Shown here piece after piece: positions 20,401 through 32,506 of a DNA stretch of 64,000 nt. Source of the DNA: Daphnia pulex (taxonomy: Eukaryota; Arthropoda; Branchiopoda; Diplostraca; Daphniidae). The notes below the pieces were generated by a model. It saw only the letters and a list, made by a program, of their open reading frames with translations. It was not told the origin of the DNA and did not search any database. The number at the start of each line of letters is the position of its first letter. The stretch's first letter is position 1. The position numbers and the translations under genes were made by a program. The DNA is taken from positions 5,642,001 through 5,706,000 of the forward strand of contig NC_060025.1 of NCBI RefSeq assembly GCF_021134715.1. Reading direction: 5' to 3'.

Positions 20401-22360
20401 ATTCAACAACACAACGACTACAGCGAGCCTCTTTTTATCGGCTTGGTGCGCATTCTTCAAACCCCCAACACATTACCTCCCTTGACCATCATGCAAGCTG
20501 TTCAGGACGAATATGTTACTCAGCACACAACCACTGGCACCATTATCCAAACGGATCACCGCATCGCCGTCATTGCCGGATACCTGAGCGGCGAGGTGAC
20601 GGGCATGTCTGCCTATGATTATGTTTTCAAAGAAGATTTGGAGTACACTCTCAAAGCTCAAAAGCTGAGTAAGTCCCATTCGCTCGTTTCCTTCGGGAGT
20701 CGCATGTGGAGCCCTATAATTTGACGATACGTCTTTTGTTTTGTCCAGTGTTGGATCGAAGCGAGGGAATGGTGACCTATCGGCTCAAAACCAGTACGGG
20801 TCGTTTGATCTTCCTCCGATCGCGGGGTTTCATCCAGTACGATGAGAACACCAAAGAAATTATCAGCTTCTTCTGCATCAACTCACTCATCGAGTATGTG
20901 TGGCATTGTTGTCGATTGTTATCGGGCATATTTATTGATTGGTGAGGTTGACTTTTGAATTATTTATTCGTTTTCCTACAGCGAAGAACAAGGTATGAAG
21001 GAGATGCAGGAAATGAGAGCCATGCTGGATAAACTTAACATAGGAAATGTTACACCGGCGATCGCGTCATCACCAACCAATGCGGTGAGTCTCGTACGAG
21101 AAAAAAACAAAAAAAAATTATCAATTCAACAAGCTTTGACGCGACCATTATTTGTTGAGCAGATCGAACCGGTTGCAGCAGCTTCTACTCAAGAACCACT
21201 TTCTCGCTGTGTTCGGGCATCCTTGGGCAAAGCGCCTTCCGCGCCGTCTAATGGCTGCCTTGCGAACGGGGCTAGGGTCTCTGGTCTTTCGAGATCCGGT
21301 CTCATGCCCAATGGACAGTCCAGTTTGTGTATTTCACCCGCCTCTGAACTTCAGTACTCTCCATCGGGATCGTCAACGGCCTCGTCTACTTTTGAAGAGC
21401 GTTGCCAGTCTGTCACTCCTCATTCGATTGTATCATCTCACACGGAAATTCCTAATTTAGTTGCTGTCCCATACCCATTTGCACCCATACCTTTCCCATG
21501 GCGACCAACAGAAGTGTCATCGATCACGACGACATCTAACGGCGTCGTCAACATTCAAGAAGTCAGCAAGTAAGCAGAGCCTTCTAGATAAAATAATAAA
21601 ATAACGGACTGATAGGGGGAGTCGACGATTTTTTAAATTTATTTATTTATTTATTTATTTATTTCTTTTAATAATAGAAATCCCGAATATGTACATACTG
21701 TTTAATTTAAAGACTGGTCTCATATGCCATTGCCAACCTTTGAAATAATCGCTCATTTCAACAGATCTCCAGAAGTGGATCCAGTCGATTGTATTGGCGC
21801 ACCGGGATCGCTGGTGGTTTCAATTGATCATCAATGGGAATCGGCTCCTAATAGTCAGAGCGTCGTCATCCAGCATAACGAATCACTCAGTCATCAGCAG
21901 CCCTTGACACCTGTGAATAATGTGCAAGCTCATTCACTTCAGTCATCACCAAGTGATAATGTAGATTCAATTCGCTCTACGCTGAATGCGCCGTCCTCCT
22001 GTTCGGTTGTTCAAGTTCCCTACCAACAGCATCCAGAGGATGTTCTGAAAATCTCTATTCCGGAACGTAGCTCACCCAACGAATCGAATAGAAACAACTA
22101 TCTCAACGGATACATCATTTGGCCTCAGAAGATGTCCCCCAAAAATCGAAAGGAGAATTTAATACTGTCCTACTTGGACTCGGACAAGCATTTGTACAAA
22201 CAGTCGGAGATCGCCGGAACGGACCAACATTATTTTCCTGGTATTACAGTATTTTTTATACATGTCATTATTTAGTAATTTGTCTTTTAATCTGTATATT
22301 TTTTCGTCTTCCTATTTCCTAGGTGAATTGAAAGTGAACACTGGAACTAGTAGTCCGTGA
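14405..22360 (+). CDS. Met: Methoprene-tolerant, bHLH-PAS juvenoid receptor
   Basis: Intracellular receptor of juvenile hormone/methyl farnesoate; as a heterodimer with the SRC/Taiman co-activator it turns on hormone response genes. Exons: 14405-14424, 17489-17655, 18058-18122, 19242-19334, 19787-19877, 20122-20289, 20378-20668, 20749-20893, 20982-21569, 21765-22240, 22323-22360; all phases match and give 713 aa. The tiny first exon (MSETLP) splices over 3 kb to the bHLH: basic region REMRNRAEKQRRDKLN, then the helices with LDKTSTLRLSANFLRIHQ (residues ~10-63). PAS-A follows (~85-200: LDSFLLVVSCCSGKIIYVTD), then PAS-B (~210-315: DEYVTQHTTTGTIIQTDHR, AGYLSGEVTG, GRLIFLRSRGFIQYDE). The C-terminal ~370 residues are Ser/Pro-rich and low-complexity, with no recognised domain. 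Residue 292 (in EDLEYTLKAQ) is Thr. The part 21085-21162 may be an optional in-frame intron. The start is supported by splice phase and by the residue-292 numbering. Confidence 0.95.
14425..17488 (+). other. Large first intron of Met
   Basis: A 3.06-kb intron separating a 20-nt coding exon from the bHLH exon. It opens GTAAAG and closes ACGCAG. It is far longer than the other introns in the window and holds GA and CT microsatellites (about 14659-14672, 14798-14813, 15880-15929) plus several overlapping open frames with no domain. Large first introns often hold enhancers or alternative promoters, but I could identify no specific site. Confidence 0.7.
15880..15929. repeat. CT-rich microsatellite in Met intron 1
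   Basis: A polypyrimidine tract made of CTCTCT runs interrupted by CCC and CCT. A reverse-strand reading gives a false open frame of Arg/Glu repeats. The tract is probably a simple slippage repeat. Confidence 0.85.
21085..21162 (+). other. Candidate optional in-frame intron inside a Met exon
   Basis: The segment begins GTGAGT and ends TTGAGCAG, canonical donor and acceptor, and is 78 nt, a multiple of three without a stop. Retained, it encodes 26 residues rich in Lys and Gln (containing REKNKKKLSIQQ); removed, the frame continues. Its length matches the short introns elsewhere in this window. The Lys-run composition looks more like intron than like the flanking Ser/Pro-rich protein, so removal seems the more likely default. 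Confidence 0.6.
21637..21664. repeat. TTTA tetranucleotide microsatellite
   Basis: About seven tandem copies of TTTA/ATTT lie in the Met intron between 21570 and 21764. Simple slippage repeat, no further role visible. Confidence 0.9.
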
Positions 22361-24566
22361 TTTGTAATGGATTTCACTAGAAACAAATAGCCAGTGAACG
22401 GCATTTAGATGAAAAAGATTCACTCTGACTATGGTATGATGCCAACGAAGTCCAGGAGACTGTTGACTTCTAATAAGCTGTTTTAATTCATACGTATCAT
22501 TTATACGGGGGAAAATCGTGTTCATTCGTTCGTTTCGACAGAGTTTGAAGTCTCGTCAACAGCTAAAATTCGGCCGTTTGCTTTTGAAATGTCCAATTTC
22601 AGCAACGTGTCGTTTGAAGGTCGATTGGGTATGACGGTGTTGTCATGGAATCCACACATTAAAAGAAAAAAAGCATTGCCTGGTGTTCCTCTCACCAACG
22701 TCTCTCGATTTCCACTCATGCTGTTGATGTGTTGTTGCATTGATCTCGGGTTAGTTAAATCGCACGATAAAGCGTTGGCTGCAGGGGGGGGGGGGAGGGG
22801 GTTTCTGTGTATCGATGACGGCTCGTAGTGAGGGATGGTGCTATCTTACCATTGATTTCGTCTCGCAATTCGCTCACTTTTTTAACCGATTTGGTTCAAA
22901 ATTTCTTTCATTTCCGTTCTGCTCCCAATCAGTAGAAGCAGACCTGTGAATTGCATGCAGACTATGAAACACTTGTGAGGAAGAAAAAAGAATCGTTTCG
23001 TTCTTTTATTGTAACGGTCGTGTGTGTTGATGTTATGCTGTCGAGTTTGAGTTCCGGTCAAACTGATATTCCCACTGTCGGCTGCCAGATTCTATTTCTC
23101 TTCGTCCCTCTAGGCCTATTGTCTGTGCTGAAAAAAACCTCTGGCTCGACAAACGGTTAAGTGCAAATATCGTATTTTGTTTCTATTTAGCAAAAAATCG
23201 CATTTTAAAACCCTTTATTTTATGTACATAAGCCCTAATTCCCATCGTTTTGCTCAAGCAGAATCACTGCTACGGGAAAAATTCAATGGTCAACTGTTAG
23301 AAACAATTTGGGAAGTAACTATATTAGCTGTACGAAATTGAATCTATTATATCATACCAGTTCTACTAAAAAAAATACCGAAAATGTGCACATATGCAGT
23401 GAGGTCTATTGCTCAACGCACTGCGAGCCATATAATTCAGCTGGTAGACACAAACGATAATAAAAAAAAAAAATCATGAAACAGGTACGTGAAGCTTCAT
23501 CGCTCATATAATCTAAGACGATGGTGTTAGATCAACAAGTATTTCATTTGTGCTGAATTGCGAGGCTTAACAAAGATTAATTTTTTTTAGACCGCTCCGG
23601 TGTTTTCGTGTTTCAGTCCGACACCTTCGTTGTCGTTAGATAGTCCAATGTGTCGGTTACTCTTTTGTTTTTTCCTTTTTTTTTTCTTAAGGATTTCATA
23701 AACCAAATTACTCGGCATTTGCTACACTTTTGTTGAAAAAAAAAATAATGCTGTCACATCAGTACACGTCGCGGCAGTGATCTACGATGGGATTAGTTAA
23801 ATAGAACTATGAGAGAAACGCACGGGAGAAGCTTTTTTTTTTAACTCGAGAGATAAGCGGTAGAAACGTCACCCACCATTTGTCGTCAAAAGCGTTATTC
23901 TATATTAAATGTCTGGGTGTACATTCCCACAAGTGTACGCTCATGTGTGATTTTTTTTCACTTTTCTCACGATTGTGTTGTTATTTGCCCCCCCGTGAAA
24001 GAATAAAGTTTTGTTATCTTTTTCTTGTTTATTCATTGGCTTTCATAGGAGACAAAATCTCCAACGTTTCCTGGTTAATGTCCTACTTTAAGAAGAAATC
24101 CAAAATTTACGTTAGTAAAATAAAATTAAAACTATTTATCATCAAGCTATGGAATAGGTAAGAGCAGTTAAATAAATAAAAATAAAACTGTTGCTTATAT
24201 ATTTAAAAAATAAAATTAAGACGAAATTAATTTCGCGTTTATTTCATTGACGCACCACAACCCCTACTAACAAGTTTGATCTGTAATAACAAACCTTTAA
24301 TTCCCAACAAAGTAGGGAGGGCTGCCCCAGCATGTCTTACAAAATGTCACGGTAGGCAGTAAAAAACCTTCCGAGCGTGATATGCTTGACCAGGAAAAAA
24401 ATAATAATAAATGCATTTTTGAGAAAAAAAAATCAAAACAATAGTAGAAAATGATAGTAGATAAATTTGATATTTTTTTACTGAATAAAATCAGCAAGAA
24501 ATTTCAAACAATTATTCCCTTCGCCAATCAAGTGGAATGAGGTTGGGAAATGTGAAACACACTGAT
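22361..24566. other. Intergenic region between convergent Met and Tudor-SN
   Basis: The two flanking genes converge, so this 2.2-kb stretch should hold both 3' UTRs. It includes a poly-G tract near 22784-22800 and many poly-T/A runs. Open frames at 22319-22525, 22522-22740, 22589-22828 and 23880-24161 show no domain, and some lie opposite each other. No separate gene is supported. Confidence 0.5.
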
Positions 24567-27500
24567 TTAGATTTTGCGTTTCCCCAAACCAAATTCGTTG
24601 GCATCATCTTCAGTGATGTCACCATATCGCCAAATGTTCAAGTGACGTTTCTTAGCAGCGTCTTGAGCCGCAATGTAATCGTTCACCTGAAAATGACAAA
24701 AACAAAATCAATAGTGAAGGTTGTTGATAGAATAATAAATCAATTTCTCACCAATTTAAGGAGTCGCTTTTCACGTCGCGGTTCGGCGCACAGTAATCCA
24801 TCAGAGATAAGCTCACGAGCTATGTCTTTGCGTTGAGAAGCATCTGTTTCGTTGGTAAGCAAAGTGACCTGTCGACCACACAATTTTGAATTATTACATT
24901 AACATAGACGTTATTATTTTCACTTACACAGTCCCCGTTAGCTCCTTTGTATTCCACGTTCAACAACAACTGCCGACCATTGGTGTCTTCGCCAAAAGCA
25001 GTTACAACTTCTTGAATGTCCTCCGGCTATAAATCAAAACCGAAACATAAATATAATGCGCGAGAGAAAAAAAAATTAAATAAAATGCCAAGAAAGAAAA
25101 TTACGTCTTTCGGGAGCGCGGTACATGCCAGACTGTACTCATGAGCAAAGGCTGCTGGTCCCGCATAGACAGCAGGAATGCTCACACACTTCACCGCAGT
25201 GGTAATTTCGCGGTTTCCGTAGTCGATGTAGAGCAAATGAACCTAAAGTCAGACCAAATTAAATTTAAAAACCATACATAAAGTTTGATTTCTTTTTTCT
25301 TCAAACCTGGTTTCCAGCAACTTTCTCTACGCGAGCACGGTACCATTCTCCATCAGAGAATTTAGCAGCACAAATGTCACCTATGTGATGGGTAAAAAAT
25401 TTATAATTTGAAATAATACATTACAATATTCAATAGGGAGTAAAGAACCCACCTTTCTTGGGAACATAAGCGCCTGCAAGGGGAGGGTTAGTGTTGAGTT
25501 CTTGCCTAAGTTGATTCATCAGTTGTTCCAATGCCTGTCCTTGGTCCACTTTTTGAACATAGAATCGCAGTTCTGGAGTTACTTCCGTTATAACAACAGC
25601 TTGATAGTTTGTTTTTCTTTCAGCTGCGAATTCCTCTTCAGGCACGGCCTTCACTTCTTTTTCAACGTAATTCGCCCAAATTTTCAATTTCCTTGCTTTA
25701 GCGTTCTCTTCGGCTACCTGCATTGCTCGATAATGCACTGAACGCTCAGCCGTGAAATGAACACTGGCAAGCCCTTCTTCGACTAACTTCACAGAGTAAT
25801 TTTGGTTATCTAACCAGAGCCATCTAATAATAAAAACAATGCATTAGACAAGGAACTACAAGCAAACTATGGTTTTTAAAAGGAAACATACCCAATGAAA
25901 TTTCCACCTTTATCCATGCTTTCAACCTCGATTTCAACTTCTCGTTGTAGGCAATGTTCCTTGGTAAAGACGAGTGCTGCATCTCCAAAAGGTTCACCAT
26001 CTTGGACTCCAGGAGCACCGTTAAGATTGGGACGAGTACCTCGAGGACAGCTGATGCCAGCGAGAAGAAAAGTGATGAGGCATGTCTCACGTGGAATGTA
26101 CAGCCGAAGACGAGATCCAGAGGCAACAAATTCAACAACGGCTTCCGAACGACCAGCTCTTTGCAAGAATGGTAAAAATTGCTTCGATTTGGCAAGATCC
26201 TATGCAAAAGTAATTCATATAATCAAGCGCTAACGAAGAATACTACTAATAAACCTTACCCCTGATAAATCAGCTACGCGGTGCGTCGGAGCTTCTTTCT
26301 TATCGTGCACTCCTTTCGAAGTTTTAGAAGCCTTCATTTCAGCAGCAAGCAATTCGTCATAGCGAGATGATCGCTGATCGTCGTCTTGCCTGTAACGAAT
26401 GACCGTGGCATATCCTTTGGACACTAGTGCTTCGGCAACATTGCTAAAATGACATTTGTGTTATCATTTGCATGTAGAGATGGACGAAATTTTTTTTAAC
26501 ATAAAAAAAAGTAAAACTACTTACGCTCCTCCAATCAGGACAGTACAGCATGTTTTTTCTGGATAGTTGGCGCTTGCGGGTTGTACGTAATCGACTGTGA
26601 TGTCTACGCGTTTATCGATCAGCTTCTTTCGAAGGAATTCACGTGCTTCATACAACCAAGGAATATCGTAAAGAGGTCGGAATCCTTTCTTTTTCTCACC
26701 CTTCTCTTCGCCTTTCTCTTCAAGCCTAAAATCGAGTATATTCTTCAATTATATTATATTTGAGTATTAACTCAAATTTCTTCGCGAGTTTGTAAGTAAC
26801 CAAACAAACCTTGGCGGACGAATGCTTGCCAAAAAGATCTTTCGAGTCGAGCCATCGTGTAGTTTTACCATAAAGGCATCAGCGTTCACGATTTCAACAA
26901 CTTTGCCATTGAACTGCTTTTCTTTAGCGCTCAACTATAATGCAATATTTAGTAAACGAATGATACACACCACAGTGAGAAAACCTACTTGTGGGGCTGA
27001 AGACACGTAATCCTTCCAAATACGCAACTTCTTCTCCTTAGCTGCTTTTTCAGCAGCACGAAGCTTTTCTGCGCCTCCCGTCACTAAAGCAATCGACCAG
27101 TCAACGCACCGGGCAAACCCATCACGCAATAAGAGTTCGGCGATGTTTCCATTCTAACAAGACGAAAGTTGCATTCAACATGTTTTTGTTATTGATTAAT
27201 AAACAATTACCGGATGGATAACGCTGCCAACAAAGTTGTTGTTATTAACTGATTCGAGAACGATCTGAACGTCTCGCTGAAGAAGTCTGGTTTCGGTAAA
27301 GAATTTCGCTTCTTCAGCCAGGGGTTCCGTTGCGGCTGGGTCTGGTTTGCCTTCGGAATCTAGCTTGAATCCTGGACACTTAAAACACAGATATAACAAC
27401 ACAAAAAATTATCAATAACAAAAATTAAGATTCATAAAATTTATAATCTTACTCTAATTCCAGAAACCATCAATGTGATGTGATAGAAGTCAGGAAGTAA

Positions 27501-28379
27501 AAAGGCCCGAATTGTCGATCCATCTCGAACATGTTCAACAACAGCTTGAACTGGCTTCCCTTTGAACTTGTCAACAAGTTGCCTAGGATTCTCGGCTACC
27601 CACTTAATATCTCGAACATGCTCTTGCAAGCCAGTGGAAGCCCATTTTCCTTTACCTGCAGCTTTGGCAGCACTTTCAAGTTCAGCTAAATGGGCTAACT
27701 CTGTGGAGCCTCTGATTCCCTCTTGACGAACAGTAACCAAGCCTTCAGTAACCAAGGACTCGATGACATTTTCTCCAGAAGCAGCATCTGCAGAACAATC
27801 AATGTTATCTTTCACCTCACTTCAACCCCTAGGTAAAATAACTGCTACCTTTTCCAAGATAAAGGAAACCATACTCTCGACCAGATGACGGAACCTTGTA
27901 TTCAATAGTGAACACAACTTCCTTGCCAACTAGTTTCTTTCGTAAAAATTCTCTTGCTTCCCAAGCAAATGGTTCATCCTTGGTTTCTTCAGCACTAAAA
28001 ATATCAACAGAATAGAAGAAGTTCATCATTCAGGTTTTGGCATGCATTTACTAACCTCCCTCCAGCTCTCCTTCCTGATCTAGGAGCATTAATTCCAGAC
28101 AAATTCAGTTGCCTCTCAGGTGGTGGTCCTATAGATGATAATAGCAATTATATTTGTAACAAAAGAAAACAAACATGGTATAAAAACAACAAAATCACAC
28201 TATGACAGATTGCATCAAATTTGTGAAAGAAAATAACCAGGAAAATAAATCCATCATTTACCTCCTTTTGGCTGTCCACGAATGATCACAGAATCTCCAG
28301 ACAATACCAATTTCACAATTCCTTTGAAATATTGAGGGGGTTGTTTTTCTTGCAGAGCCGGTTGCTGTTGCGAACTCAT
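24567..28379 (-). CDS. SND1: Tudor-SN (staphylococcal nuclease domain-containing protein 1)
   Basis: Multifunctional RNA-binding nuclease of RISC, stress granules, splicing and transcription co-activation. Sixteen exons, in transcript order: 28379-28262, 28128-28056, 27994-27849, 27787-27453, 27378-27211, 27153-26989, 26934-26810, 26725-26525, 26443-26260, 26199-25892, 25823-25453, 25380-25307, 25242-25105, 25026-24928, 24868-24752, 24686-24567. All phases close, giving 913 aa, close to the usual ~910. The start [20 protein letters not shown] leads straight into the first SN-like domain ([16 protein letters not shown]). Repeated SN-type segments follow, recognisable by [28 protein letters not shown] and [13 protein letters not shown]. 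The Tudor domain (about 730-795) has the aromatic cage region [10 protein letters not shown] and YIDYGNRE, and a last partial SN domain ends [19 protein letters not shown]. Gene looks intact and functional. Confidence 0.97.
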
Positions 28380-29116
28380 TGTGAAGCACGAGGATCGTCG
28401 AGGAGGAGGACAGGGTCAAACAGAATAACTAGAATGAGTAATACATTTAATTATTAGAGCTCATATTTCCTCGTGAAAATTTTAATACGCCTTACTACTT
28501 AAATAATAACGAATTGATTCAAGATAAAAAAAACACGCTTTCACACGACCATATGTTCATACCTCGAGAAAGAGATCCAGGAAATGGACTTGACAACACA
28601 GTTCGAGACTGCTTGAAATAGCACTTATGGCAAGCTACCTTTACTAATTCTACAGATTTTAGTTTTCTGTAAGAAAAAACAACCAATGGGAAAACAGATT
28701 GGGGGAGAAATTTTCAGGATTGAGACGAAGATTGAGACGTGGCAAGCGAGCCTCCACGGATTTCGAACTACATAAAATACAGATAGGAGTTATACCTAAT
28801 CATTCAGCAGCGCTAAAAAGTCTACGGCGGCGGCGACGGAGGGCTCGCAAACCATCAACCATCAAACATAAACATAGATTGGATTTGAAATCGCAATCAT
28901 CATTCATTCAGGACACAGCCTGTGTCTTCAAGCTTGTCTTGTCTTCTTTAATGTTAATGTTCGATCATAGATTTTTGAAAAAAAAAAAAAAACTCTCGAC
29001 TGCTTGTTGATCTTACACTCTGTCTTTTAACATAAAATTTCGTAGCAAATTGGGTGGTAAATTCATATTTTCCGAGTTTCACTTGTTATTTTCTGACAAT
29101 TTTTCCTTTTTTACTA
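28380..29116. other. Upstream region of Tudor-SN
   Basis: This contains the Tudor-SN promoter and 5' leader on the reverse strand. An Arg-rich forward open frame at 28699-29010 (LRRRLRRGKRAS, SLRRRRRRARK) has no recognisable homologue. It could be a decayed fragment, since the next feature downstream is itself a pseudogene. Confidence 0.35.
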
Positions 29117-29699
29117 GATGAGAACGCTGAGCCGAAGAGCCAGTACTCTGAACTCAACAGCAGATTCCATGAGTTAGAAATTGAATATCGCAGTCTAGAA
29201 AACGAACGTGAAGAGTTGGCTTTCACATACAAAGAAATTCAGAGGCTGTACGTATACCGACATCAAATGATTTGGGTAATTTGATTAACAATTCCTTTTT
29301 AATATAACATTCAGGCTCGCAAAGCCGAAGAACATCGCGTTCAACGCATGTAATTGCATCAGCTAAGATGAACCAAGCCATCTCGATATGGAACACCGAC
29401 TTACCGATAAGGAGGAAGAGCTCGAGTCTATCAAGTAATTATATCAGCTTTAGCGCTAAAGTAATTCCATTTGAGTCACTTATTCACTCCCAAACGATTT
29501 TGAAAGGAAGCAAATGTCGGCAAATGTCTATATCGAAATCGACCAGTTGAACTCTCGTCTTGTCCATGCGGAAACCAAGTTGAAAACCGAAATTCAGCGC
29601 ATCCGGAAGAAGATGATGATCACAATCACCGAGTTGGAAATGACATCCGACGTTGCCAACAAAAACAACATATCGAGCAATCCCTGCAAATTGTCGTAA
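29117..29699 (+). pseudogene. Paramyosin fragment, broken
   Basis: Pieces of a myosin-tail coiled coil in paramyosin order. From 29117: SQYSELNSRFHELEIEY and RSLENEREELAFTYKE. From about 29314: ARKAEEHRVQRM, followed at once by a stop. Around 29378-29437, in a different frame, comes HLDMEHRLTDKEEELESIK. From about 29505 to 29696: [19 protein letters not shown] and [15 protein letters not shown], ending in a stop. These match the C-terminal half of arthropod paramyosin, a thick-filament core protein. Intron-like gaps remain (acceptors TACTAG at 29117 and ATTCAG near 29313), so the copy came from genomic DNA, not mRNA. The frame breaks and early stop make it non-functional. Paramyosin is my preferred call over myosin heavy chain because of the ETKLKTE..RI.KKM..TITELEM pattern. 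Confidence 0.75.
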
Positions 29700-30362
29700 A
29701 TTTTTAGGCAGCCATCCAAATCCGGTTTTATGCATATTATCAGTTTCTACTCTTGATATGTTGTATTGAAATTTTGCAAAGTTTTCATTTTGTATTTAAC
29801 GTAAAGAAAAACAATAAATATCTTGAGATTTAAAATAAATATTTAACGCTACCTATCGTGCATTGAACTGAATTTAATTATAACTGGACGTGACATGAAA
29901 AACAATTGCGGCGACTGGTTGGGTGAGTAGAAAGTCCGTTATGCTGACGCTCATCTCTGATCCGTCCGCTATTCTTGCGCTGTCGCCCGTCCACACTTTC
30001 GGCGGCTAATTACATGCAAAAAATAATAAAGTGAAATATTTCGCAACGTATGTTTTTTTATACACCAGAAAACTATGGTTGGGTGACTGGATTCTATCGA
30101 AAGAATGAATTACTCAAAATTTATAATTTTTTGCTATTAAAAACGATTCAAAACAATTTGCCTCGTAAAATTTGTGCTTCGAATGCTGTATTTCAATAGG
30201 ATGCATGCATCATTATGTAACAATCAATATATTTTTCACAATTAGGCTTAAGCAGAGTGTAGAAACTTTCTCATTCACATAGTTTATAGAAGTTAATACT
30301 ATTACAAATAAAATATAGTACCTTCATGATAATTTGATTGGCGTATTCAAAAGCTTAATACC
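29700..30362. other. Intergenic, 3' side of NIPA
   Basis: AT-rich, no open frame with recognisable content. Part of it is expected to be the 3' UTR of the reverse-strand NIPA gene. Confidence 0.5.
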
Positions 30363-32506
30363 TTAATTCAGATATTTTCTCGAAGAAGAAGAATATATCT
30401 CCGATAGAGTAATTTGTGAATCGTTAAAAGAACTTATTAGGAACAATGCAATGATGACGACGGTGAGACCAATTAATGTAGCAAACACATCGACACCCGC
30501 AATATGGTGCCATTCTTGAAACAAAATTGATGAAGCTAAGATAACAAAACTGGTAAAGAAAATATAGTGAACAGGATTGACTAAATTCGAACTAAAGGAA
30601 TCCAAGGCCTTATTCAGGTAGTTCATCTATGAGAAAGAATTGTGAATTAAATTAGTAAGTAAAAAAGGATTAGAAGAAATTGATACCTGAACGACGATGC
30701 AAATTACAAGCGGAATAAGAAATAGGAAAAACTGTTTGTTAAGAGCTGAACGTTCTGGGCTTGACATGCTTTCACGAATGCAAAGGCCTAGACCTTTACA
30801 GCACATTACTGACAACGAGCCTATACTGGAACAAATGAATATGTATACAGCAACATTTTTTTTCCCATAGCGAGGCACGATGAATTTGCTATTGCACGAA
30901 AAAAAAAAAAAAAAATTAGATTTAACTTTTTAAAACAAGCAAACGCGACTCAAGTGGTCCAAAACTACCACCGTTATGAAGGTACAACTTTTTGCGTTTT
31001 TTTTTAAACCGATTTCCTTTACACCAATCGTTAAAAAAAAACCATCATTGGCAGCTCTATGCGAAAACGCTCATATCTCCGGTAAATCAAAGAAATCCAT
31101 TTTGGGATTTTGACAGAGGGAGAGGCAATTTTACACTAATAATAGCTTTTTGTACTACGACCCTGTTTTTCTTTCTCGAAAATCTAAAATTACAAGAAAT
31201 TTAATTCCGATCATCGAGGTGCCTTGCAATGCTAGACAAGACTTTGACTTCATGACTTGATTCAATGTTTCTAAATTGCCCGTTTTGTTCTTAAAATTGA
31301 ATTATCTTAAACGGCGAGTTTGGACCACTTTGCGGGTCGGAACTCGGAAGAGCCGCGAATTGCTTGTTTAGTGAAGTAATAAAGATATTACATGGAATAT
31401 ATTGCGAGTGTCGCCACCACTAATATGTAGTAAGCAAAACCTATTTGAGAAAAAGGTAAATCAGGATTTTAGGTAAAATTTCAAATCCTACATTGAAAGT
31501 ATAAAGAATATTACTCTTTTACCTGATTCAAAAATTTTTTTATTGAGCTCTTGAATGGAATTTACATCACCTTCTTTAGGAGCATGAATAACAATAATAC
31601 TGGATCCTACATGTGATATAGCAGTTTTATGGGTTGATCAAATGCTCAATTTCGATTAGTCATATAGAGAAATATTACAAACCCAAAATGCAAAGCATAC
31701 ATCCTATCTGCAAAGAAATGTACAGAACAAGATTATTTCTGAGATTAATATATACCACCATACTATTAAATTTAAACCTCATAAATATGCAATATGTAAT
31801 ATGCCTACCTTGCCTAGAATATTCAACTTCTGTCCTCAGGAAAAGATTGTAAATGTTACAATCACACAACTCTATGTATTAAAAATATACTGTTTTGCTT
31901 ATTATTTTTTTTTTACCTCATTCAGAAATTTTGGTGCTAATACAGCAGAGACAAGAATTGAGAGAGCTCCGAGAGGAGTAACAAGGGCAGCCGGAGCAAA
32001 AGCATAAGCTTATCATGCACAGAAATGAAAAAATCAGTAAAGAATATAACTGGAGTAGACCTACATGTTAGTTGCTATAGTTATTTCAGCAAAATAACAT
32101 GTAATTCTTAGTAACAGCATTATATAACCAACCTGCAAAATTACTGGCCTCCCCGATTCCCACTTTCATCAGGAAGCAAACATTTTTTAAAATTAAATAT
32201 TATTTTTTAGTCAACTTGTCAAATAAATCATAAATTAAATTGTACTTGTGATAAGTCCTGTCCACCAAACCCAATCTTGTAGGTATCCAAAACCTCCATC
32301 AGCAGCTGGAGTAGATGTAGAACCACGAAGCCTAAGCAATCCAAGTTTTTTAATGATAAAACTGGAACCTGCTCAACACAAAAATGAAAAAAGGGAACAT
32401 GATGTATATTGATTCACAATAATTATAGCTGTTTACCTATAAAAAAGCAAGACAAAACTGCTAGACTTAATCCAATAAAAAAATCTCGTGTGCTGGTCTC
32501 CATCAT
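30363..32506 (-). CDS. NIPA-type magnesium transporter
   Basis: Multi-pass membrane protein of the NIPA/drug-metabolite-transporter superfamily; characterised members move Mg2+ at the plasma membrane and endosomes. Exons in transcript order: 32506-32437, 32368-32246, 32162-32133, 32008-31917, 31829-31809, 31707-31683, 31606-31523, 31440-31392, 30888-30687, 30626-30363. Phases agree, giving 319 aa (NIPA1/2 are about 330-360). The fifth exon is a 21-nt microexon encoding KLNILGK. Family marks: [14 protein letters not shown] after the first helix, [84 protein letters not shown], and [11 protein letters not shown] followed by [13 protein letters not shown]. Start is the first of two adjacent ATGs. 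The intron 30889-31391 is unusually long (503 nt) for this gene. Complete and likely functional; which NIPA paralogue is not resolved. Confidence 0.93.

Noticed and set aside
22522..22828. Opposed frames downstream of Met
   Set aside because: Overlap each other, no domain, expected 3' UTR.
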